Positions 57,401 to 64,000 of a stretch of DNA of 64,000 bases are shown here, piece by piece. Both the position numbers and the translations under genes were made by a program. Within the stretch, counting starts at the first letter, position 1, and every line of letters starts with the position of its first letter. The notes under the pieces are model-generated. The model was not told the origin of the DNA and did not search any database. It was given only the letters and a program-made list of their open reading frames with translations. Origin of the DNA: Haematobia irritans (taxonomy: Eukaryota > Arthropoda > Insecta > Diptera > Muscidae); NCBI RefSeq assembly GCF_050003625.1, contig NC_134400.1, forward strand, positions 65,399,011 to 65,463,010, written 5' to 3'.

Positions 57401-59594
57401 GATTTATCTCCATATTATTTGTAAGTGCCATATGACCTAGTTGTACATACTCTGAAAGAGCCTTGTGATATTCTTGTTCTAGTTCAGGAGTTTTCTTTAG
57501 AGTTTTCTCCATCCTCAAAAATTGACCCAAGGCTGCTTTTCGTGATGATCCAAGCACCATATTCGATGGTATATTTTGCTTAAATGGTAATCTGACGACA
57601 TATTTGCCATCAGACCGACGATTTACTGTCCTTCTATAAAACTCTTCACACCATTTGTCTTCCTCAGAAAGAGTTGTGTCAGACATCACATTTTCTATTT
57701 CCCAAAACCATTTAAGCTCTTCATTCAGTGTATCAGGAGAGATTACCCAAGAAGCAAATGTTTCTACCGTGCGACATGCTGGTTTACCACTAACTATCCA
57801 CCCGAATTCTGTTTCCTGGGCTAATAAATTTCTGGAAACATTTTTCTTAATCCCAGTCTTTAATATATATGGCAATATGTCGCTTCCCAGTAACATATCA
57901 ATTTGCGCCGGTTTCGAAAAGTTCGGATCAGCTAAATCCAACCGATTCAACTCAGACCAATTAGATATATAAGTAGAGGTTGCAGGCATTAGTTGGTTTA
58001 AACTGGAAATGACTATAACATTCGCGGAATGTGTGAAACTTGATTTCCGAGATTTTAACGTAAGGTGACAAATTCTTGACGAATTTTCCAAAATAGTTCC
58101 GCCCAGGCCAGAAATTGTCGTCATCGATTTCTTCGTTGGAATCGAAAATCTATTAATAACTCTTGAGGAGATAAAAGATTCCTGAGACCCTTGATCAATG
58201 AAAACTCTGATCGTGAAACTATTTCCGTGGTGTTCGATGTCAATTAGAGCTGTGGGTAAGATCGTTCCTTCGCCTGATTTCGCAAAGTGACTTTGAACAT
58301 TTTGTGAAACATTGTATGCCGCAGCAGATGTGGTTGGTTGTTCTACTTGTTGAGTCTCAACATGAAATGCATTTGCCTGTGGGTTCAACTGACCATGGTC
58401 CCCAGAGAAAACAGATTCGGGATGAAGAAGTGTGTGATGAGGTTCTTGGCACTTTTGACAAACCTTATCACTTTGACAGTTTTGAGTGATGTGGGAGAAA
58501 GAAAGGCAATTCTCACACCCTTTATGGTTTAACACGAATTTCCTTTTCTCGGTATGGGACAAAGATTTAAATCTCAGGCAGTTCCTTAAAACATGAGTTT
58601 GTTTACACATTTTACAGGACTTATAATTTGTTTCAGTTTTTGCATGATAGGTTTGAGTTTTCTGGGTAACCGGTGGTGCTGCTATAGGTTTCCTAATATC
58701 CGATATAGATTCCAACATACCCAAACGTTTAGTTATAAAGTCGTCTAACTGGTGCCATGTTGGCATTTGCTTATGATCATCCAATGAATTCTCCCAAGCT
58801 GCCAATGTTTCCTCTGGGAGTTTGGAAGACACCCAATATACTAACAGAGGATCCCATGAGATTATCGAAATATTGTAAGTTTTCAGGGCAGACAAACAAT
58901 TATTTATAGTGTATTGCAGGTTGCGCAACGATTTTCCCTTCTCAGAAGTAACGCGCTCGATTTCGAAAATCTTACGTAATTGATGATTGACTAATATTCG
59001 CCTGTTCTCGTACCGGTGACTCAGAGCATCCCAAGCCAAATTGAAATTATCGTCGGTTAAAGGAAATTGCTTGACAATTTGGCTTGCTTCTCCTCGAGTC
59101 TTGGCCCTGAGGTGAAATAATTTTTGAGCTGGGGATAATCTTGGATGTTTGATATAAATGGCCGAAAACATATCTCTGAAACTTGGCCATTTATCATATC
59201 CGCCACTAAATACCTCGGTGTCACAGGGAGGTACCTTCAATAAGAATCCAGCATCCTCACGATCTCCAGATCCCATATCCAAGTTAACAGCCGAACCCAC
59301 TATCTTCTTTTCTTGATCTTGTATTAAGTCAAGAATTAGGGCCTTGCATTCCTTATATGCCCTACTGGATTCCAGAAACTTAGAATGCACCGATTCCTGA
59401 GTAGCCTTTGAGTTATCAGGGGTTTCAGTCATCTCAACTTCATATATCTTTACCAGCTGACGCCATTGTCGTTCCAAATCATCAAGTTCGACTTGCAAAC
59501 TTGATGTTCTGGTTGGCTTTTCCTCCAGGCTAGCAAAGTTTGCACAAAAGGTAACAACTTGGTCTGAGAAAAAAATAAACTTTTGTGAAGCCAT
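54436..59594 (-). CDS. BEL/Pao gag-pol polyprotein (C-terminal frameshift)
   Basis: ATG at 59594 (MASQKFIFF), 1659 uninterrupted codons to 54615. Domains in order by residue. N-terminal coiled region 30-110. DUF1759-type capsid 125-300. Zinc knuckles 327-391. DUF1758-type protease with [12 protein letters not shown], Asp467. Reverse transcriptase with [13 protein letters not shown] and IYVDDVLSG (YVDD 879-882). Pao-type RNase H region with Asp1058, Glu1102 and Asp1132. Integrase with HHCC zinc finger (1360-1400) and DDE residues Asp1432, Asp1498, Glu1551. Near 54705 a one-base change throws off the frame inside the last domain (DUF5641). The correct frame, [15 protein letters not shown]...[10 protein letters not shown], continues to a stop at 54436-54438. 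All catalytic residues are present, so the copy looks young, with a single lesion or a sequencing error. No host function. Confidence 0.9.
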
Positions 59595-60900
59595 TTTTTT
59601 TCAAGGAAAACTAGAGAGAATTTAAATTCGCGCAAAATTTATTCTTTGAAAATGTAACCAAGCTAATCCAACGGAAGATGTATAACACACTATAAATGCT
59701 GATTGATTTGTTTTCCTCTTCGGGTATTATACGACTTCCTCTAGATAAAGAAACAAGTTAGTGTCACGAATCTAGTTCCGAGTGATAACTCAACACACAG
59801 AAAAAAAAATATTTCTTTGGTTCCAATCACCAAACTAATTTTCAATTTAAATCGTCGCGATTACGAATATAATCGTTCACAGGCTCCAGTTAATTTGGAT
59901 ACCCCTTCAACTTTAATTACGATTTTAATTGAAAAAATATCGGTGAACTATATTTCTAGAACAAATGAACGTTTGCTCAAAAATATAGACAAAAGAAACG
60001 ATATACGATTAAATTTCAATTAAGGTTCAAATTAATAAAGAATATGTTTATTAACCAAACAAATTAGCACAGAAAACAAAGATGTATATGCAGATCGAAT
60101 ATAAGGGAAGATTCCAACGCCAAATATGAATTATTGTATTTCAATTCAATGTAAGAATGATTCCTCGTCAAATCCAAATTAGATTAAACTTTCCAGTGGC
60201 AAATTTTAACCTAAGTTTATTTCGATTAAACCATTCCTTCCAATTTCAGGACAACTTTTTAATGATAAATTTGAAATGTTAAATTTCAACTCGATTTAAA
60301 GTTTTTTTTTCAAACTCAAGAAACCGCCTCAACGACAAATTCTCAATATAAATTTCAACTCGATTCGATAAAGTTAGACATAAGCCAATGCCAAATCGAA
60401 TGTTCGAAAATTAATATTTGATTCCCGAAGGAGGTATTGTTATGTATTGGTAGATAATCATGTAATAATAGAATAAATATAGGGACTTAATACTTAGTCA
60501 CTTTTAAATTCTGGACAATTTCTCCATGTGTTATATTATACCATATAGGTTTAGTAATTCATAAAATATGTATAGTAGAGAAAAAATTGGGACTCACCAA
60601 TTCTTTACACAAGTATACGAATTCCTCGTTAAATTCAAATCCGTTGTTCGGTTATGTATTCTTGTGCTTGTAGGATAGGAACAATTATTGATGTGATCTC
60701 TCGGGCACTAGTATAATAGTTTTCCAAATTCCGTGTGTCGTCTCAATAATTTTAATGACCCGCTGGCAAATCTCTTTCCACACACTCTTTCTTTCCTCTC
60801 ACACTCTCTCTCTCGCTACTAAGCAAATTATTTCAGAACTCTTAAAACTTCAATGTCCAAAGTGGAGAATATTTTCCGAAAAAGTTCCTAATTTGTATCG
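59595..60900. other. BEL 5' side: untranslated and unassigned sequence
   Basis: Upstream of gag on the minus strand. AT-rich, with a CACAGAAAAAAAA motif at about 59795 (an end motif of small MITEs). No LTR matching 53039-53445 and no convincing primer-binding site were found, so the element's 5' boundary is unknown. Confidence 0.4.
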
Positions 60901-61113
60901 CAGAGAAAAAAACATTTTTTTTCAACCACGAAATTAATTGATTCAATTAGTTTCCAATTGAATGTCTCCAATTAAGAAAATGATAATATCTAGAACCGAT
61001 GTCAACAACATCAAATAATTGATCCTATGTGACTGATTTTGTTTCAATTATAAACTTGTTGAATCAATCAAATTGAAATGGATACATCTCGGTGATATTT
61101 TCCTTTCACTGTG
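60901..61113. repeat. Second copy of the 253-bp MITE family
   Basis: CAGAGAAAAAAACATTTTTT at the left and TTTCACTGTG at the right. The left half (CACGAAATTAATTGATTCAA, AATTGAATGTCTCCAATTAA) aligns with 43405-43470. Confidence 0.6.
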
Positions 61114-63214
61114 TGACTTTTACCTTGCCCCCTTTGGCTCAATCTTCGATGCATAAATTAATATGTTGCATAAATAAAACGGAAATAAATGTGTACGAAA
61201 ATTGTGTTATTTCGTTCCAACTCCAGATGAAATTTATAATTTCTCCTTGATAATTTTCTTAATTCAAATGAATTTCCATAAAAGAGTAGCAAAGTTTCAT
61301 CAAACAATACTGATTTCCCGGCATTGAAGTCTGTTTTAGAACAGACTCAATCGTTTTTTCTCCTTGCAGGTACAAAATTGAATCATAAACTAACGAAACG
61401 TAACAATATTGCAGCTTTGCAACGTAAAAGTTTCGTTTGTAATATAACTTTCGAAAATTATTTTTCAATTCTAATGCAACATAAGCATCGTCGTGAGAAA
61501 ACACCGATTTACTTTCACAAACTTTTGAGAAAAAACTGGGATTTTCGACACGTTTGAATATTTTATGCCCAATTATATTATCTGTCTCTGAACTCTTCCT
61601 CCAAATCTTTTCAGTGTATCTCTGTGACTCTATTGTCTGTCTTGATTAAAATAAGCACAGTGTGCTCCCCAAGCTTTCTACAAGTTCAATAAAATTTCAA
61701 CCAAAAATATGAGGTCAATCGTATAATTATAACAACAAAGTCACGATATCTTATCTGTTAAATTAGAAACGCAAACGTTTCAAGTTTGCCACAAATCTTA
61801 CACTGAAAAGGATTCGCCCGGAACTTTCCATTCACTAATAATTTAGTATTGATTCCGCGCCAAAGAAGCAGAGTATTAAAGTGAGGACATAAATTCAAAC
61901 TCGGGTTTCCAATAAACAGCTTTTCAAATAATGTTTGAAATTAAGACGAAAAAACGTTACAAAGAACGATTTCACTAATTTCGAAAAAATCAGATTTATT
62001 ATAGCCAAATTGGTCTTAATCAGAATTATTACATCCAAGTTGGTCTTAGTCCAACAAATTTTCCTCTCATGTAAAAAATACTCAGTTCTAAGTCGAATCA
62101 CTTAACCATATGAACAAATGGACATTATTAAGAATATTATCGACTTTTGGACAAGGAACAAAAAACTCTAAATCAGAGAAATACGTCTCCTAGGATAAGC
62201 AAATCTCGTACTCGGATTTCAACTATAAAAAATCCTCAGTGTACTTAATAACGAAACTAATAGTTTTGCACCAGTGAAGCAACTAAATTTGCAATTAGCA
62301 CTCTTGTCTATTTGACCCACGAATTAAATACGTTGCCCTGTTTCCTCGAGACAAGTGGCAACGCAAATTACGATATTGACATAAATATAGCAAGAGAGAC
62401 GAGATAATGAGCAAGCAACCTTTAAAATAAATAACTGAGAGCAAAATAATATTATCTCTATACCATACATCCACCTACCTGCTCCCCGCAACAGCCACAC
62501 TAGGCTAGGTGTTTGTTTTGAAAATGACCAATGTACAGTTATGGGATTTTGTATTCTTTTTTACCACCACTGGATATTAAAGAATTTGTTATGTACGAAA
62601 TGCCCTCCGTTACGTGAGGCAATGGTATAATATAACGCCACCAATGCTGCCTTTAATATTAATATATTTTTTATGTTTGATGTACGACAAATGAGTTACT
62701 GAAACATTTAAAGCAATGGAACCATACCTATGGTATTAGAACGCCAAACTAAATTAAAATAACTCAATCAAAATATTCAGCGTTGCCGGAAAAATAAAAA
62801 AATGTTCATCCTCGTCTTCGCCTTTAATTTCTTATAGTTTCTTTTTCCTGTTTGTAAAAATATTTCTTCCTAATGGCACTTCTTTTCACACTTTCTTGTT
62901 TATTAAGTCTTTACAAAGCATTTAATTTAATTTCCATTCTTCTCTGTTTGGTCATCCGACTACTCGACAGCATAACATTGACTAAAAGAGGTATGTCTGA
63001 CCACACAAATGTTCACCGCTGTCGTGGAAGATCTACTTGCATATGTAAGATGCTTTTATTTGGCCATGCTCTTTAAAACAACTCTTTAAAAGACGCTCTT
63101 TAAAACAATTGAAGACAATAGACTAGGTGTGGGAAAGATGGGCGATCAAGGTAAATCTATCGAGTGAAGTGTGAGAGGGGGTTCTCGACGAAGAATAAAA
63201 AAGTAATAACGAGG
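61114..63214. other. Unassigned region
   Basis: No gene recognised. 61848-61882 (TATTGATTCCGCGCCAAAGA) repeats 50041-50075, marking a further dispersed element. ORFs of 60-81 codons are motif-free. A CT-rich TCTCACACTCTCTCTC tract lies at 60797-60812, just upstream. Confidence 0.4.
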
Positions 63215-64000
63215 ATAGGTTAGGTTAGGTTAAAGTGGCAGCCCGATTAAGATTCAGGCTCACTTAGACTATTCAGTCCATTGTGATACCACATTAACTA
63301 AAAGTACCTATTACATATGGGCACTTCTAGTTTTAACCGCTGAACCTTCTTGATTATTTTTCTTTGTTGAACCAACCAGATTGTTCCAAAAATATTAGCA
63401 GACTGCTTAAGTTAACGTTTTCCAGATCCGCCAGTAATCTGAAGCTATATGCTCCTAAAAGTTGCTTGCGCTTTACACAAAATGCAGGACACTCACACAA
63501 GAGGTGTTTAATTGATTCTTTTTCCTCCGCATCATGACAGCTCATACAATAGTCATTATACTTCGCGCCAATAGTTTTTGCAAAATCTCCTATCAGGCAG
63601 CGACCCGTTATAGCAGATATCAGGAGTGATATCTGACATCTCGAGAACATTAGCATATCTAGTGTGCGGTTTAAGTTGAAATGGGGCCATATTTGCTTGG
63701 TGTCGTTACAACCCTTGCAATTCTCCCATCGAACATTTGCCATCATAACAGCCTTCTCACGCAGCATGAGCTTGCAGGTAGCTAGGGGCATACCAACAAA
63801 TTCTAGTTCCCCTGGAATATGTAAGGTAGTCCCTAGCCTTGCCAACTCATCCGCTTTGCAGTTCCCCGGTATGTTCCTATGGCCAGGCACCCATATTAGG
63901 TGAATATTGTACTGCTCAGCCATCTCATTGAGAGATTTGCGGCAATCGATGGCCGTTTTCGAGTTGAGGAACACAGAGTCCAAGGATTTTATTGCAGGTT
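63215..64000 (-). mobile_element. LINE-A copy 8, 3' end (cut by window edge)
   Basis: The 3' terminus begins at 63215 with the complement of CCTAACCTAACCTA. The 3' UTR (63231-63353) includes the 42-base segment shared with the SINE. The coding part continues off the right edge. Confidence 0.92.
63354..64000 (-). CDS. LINE-A copy 8 ORF2, RNase H and Cys-rich C-terminus (partial)
   Basis: Open from the right window edge to the stop at 63354. Reads PAIKSLDSVFLNSKTAIDCR, WVPGHRNIPGNCKADELARL (RNase H C-terminal motif, last Asp kept), MPLATCKLMLREKAVMMANV and the tail CMSCHDAEEKESIKHLLCEC, ending LEQSGWFNKEK. No damage within the visible 215 codons, unlike the corresponding part of copy 5. It may belong to a longer intact copy outside the window. 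Confidence 0.88.
   Translation of the reverse strand, partial: PAIKSLDSVFLNSKTAIDCRKSLNEMAEQYNIHLIWVPGHRNIPGNCKADELARLGTTLHIPGELEFVGMPLATCKLMLREKAVMMANVRWENCKGCNDTKQIWPHFNLNRTLDMLMFSRCQISLLISAITGRCLIGDFAKTIGAKYNDYCMSCHDAEEKESIKHLLCECPAFCVKRKQLLGAYSFRLLADLENVNLSSLLIFLEQSGWFNKEK

Noticed and set aside
59595..62640. Candidate BEL 5' LTR around TGTTATG (60438) or GTTATGTAC (62588)
   Set aside because: No sequence match to the putative 3' LTR and no primer-binding site; only a 15-bp inverted similarity between the two spots.

Overview
The window reads as AT-rich, gene-poor chromatin of a higher fly (Diptera, probably a muscid-like calyptrate). The reasons are an insect neuronal-calcium-sensor gene fragment with GT-AG introns, DINE-1-like Helentron repeats with GTCTG tracts and about 150-bp internal repeats, and fly-type BEL/Pao, Jockey and I-group retrotransposons with piggyBac, hAT and Tc1/mariner DNA transposons. 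The species call is inference. No prokaryotic feature is present. The only host gene I can support is the last two coding exons of a recoverin/NCS-family EF-hand protein (48175-48303 and 50860-51036, + strand). Its 2.6-kb intron has collected a mariner and older repeats.

Layout. 0-11 kb: LINE-A fragments, a 910-bp TA-flanked element with 22-bp repeats, a 736-bp DD37E Tc1/mariner remnant, two families of DINE-like elements and short tandem repeats. 11-24.8 kb: minus-oriented DINE-like sequence, expanded in its 3' 249-bp module and its 1.0-1.3 kb body, and broken by the longest LINE-A copy (17008-20588). 24.8-27.9 kb: small inverted-repeat elements. 27.9-33.5 kb: the same DINE-like body in opposite orientation, two copies of a 2572-bp higher-order dimer that matches 12.87-15.69 kb almost exactly, so the window holds a large, recent inverted duplication. 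33.5-36.8 kb: a LINE-A copy in twin-priming configuration containing a hAT element that contains another hAT-type element. 36.8-40.4 kb: a (TA)n tract, a foldback element, a TIR-bounded remnant with a LINE-A piece, and a dead mariner. 40.4-45.3 kb: a piggyBac element with perfect TTAA ends beside a LINE-A copy that keeps an ORF1 remnant split by a MITE. 45.4-48.0 kb: a dead Jockey-type LINE (LINE-B) abutting a tRNA-headed SINE. 53-59.6 kb: a BEL/Pao retrotransposon with a 1659-codon gag-pol frame plus an extra zinc-knuckle/protease-like ORF between pol and the putative 3' LTR. 59.6-63.2 kb: no gene recognised. 63.2-64 kb: 3' end of another LINE-A copy.

How the parts relate. LINE-A (endonuclease, reverse transcriptase, RNase H, Cys-rich tail) occurs at least eight times. 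Its 3' end is copied as the 3' tail of the SINE, which points to a LINE/SINE mobilisation pair. The most interesting items are (1) the BEL accessory ORF with a D-to-N change at the protease motif, (2) the LINE-A/SINE pair with a (CCTAA)n end, and (3) the modular tandem growth and inverted duplication of the DINE-like arrays.
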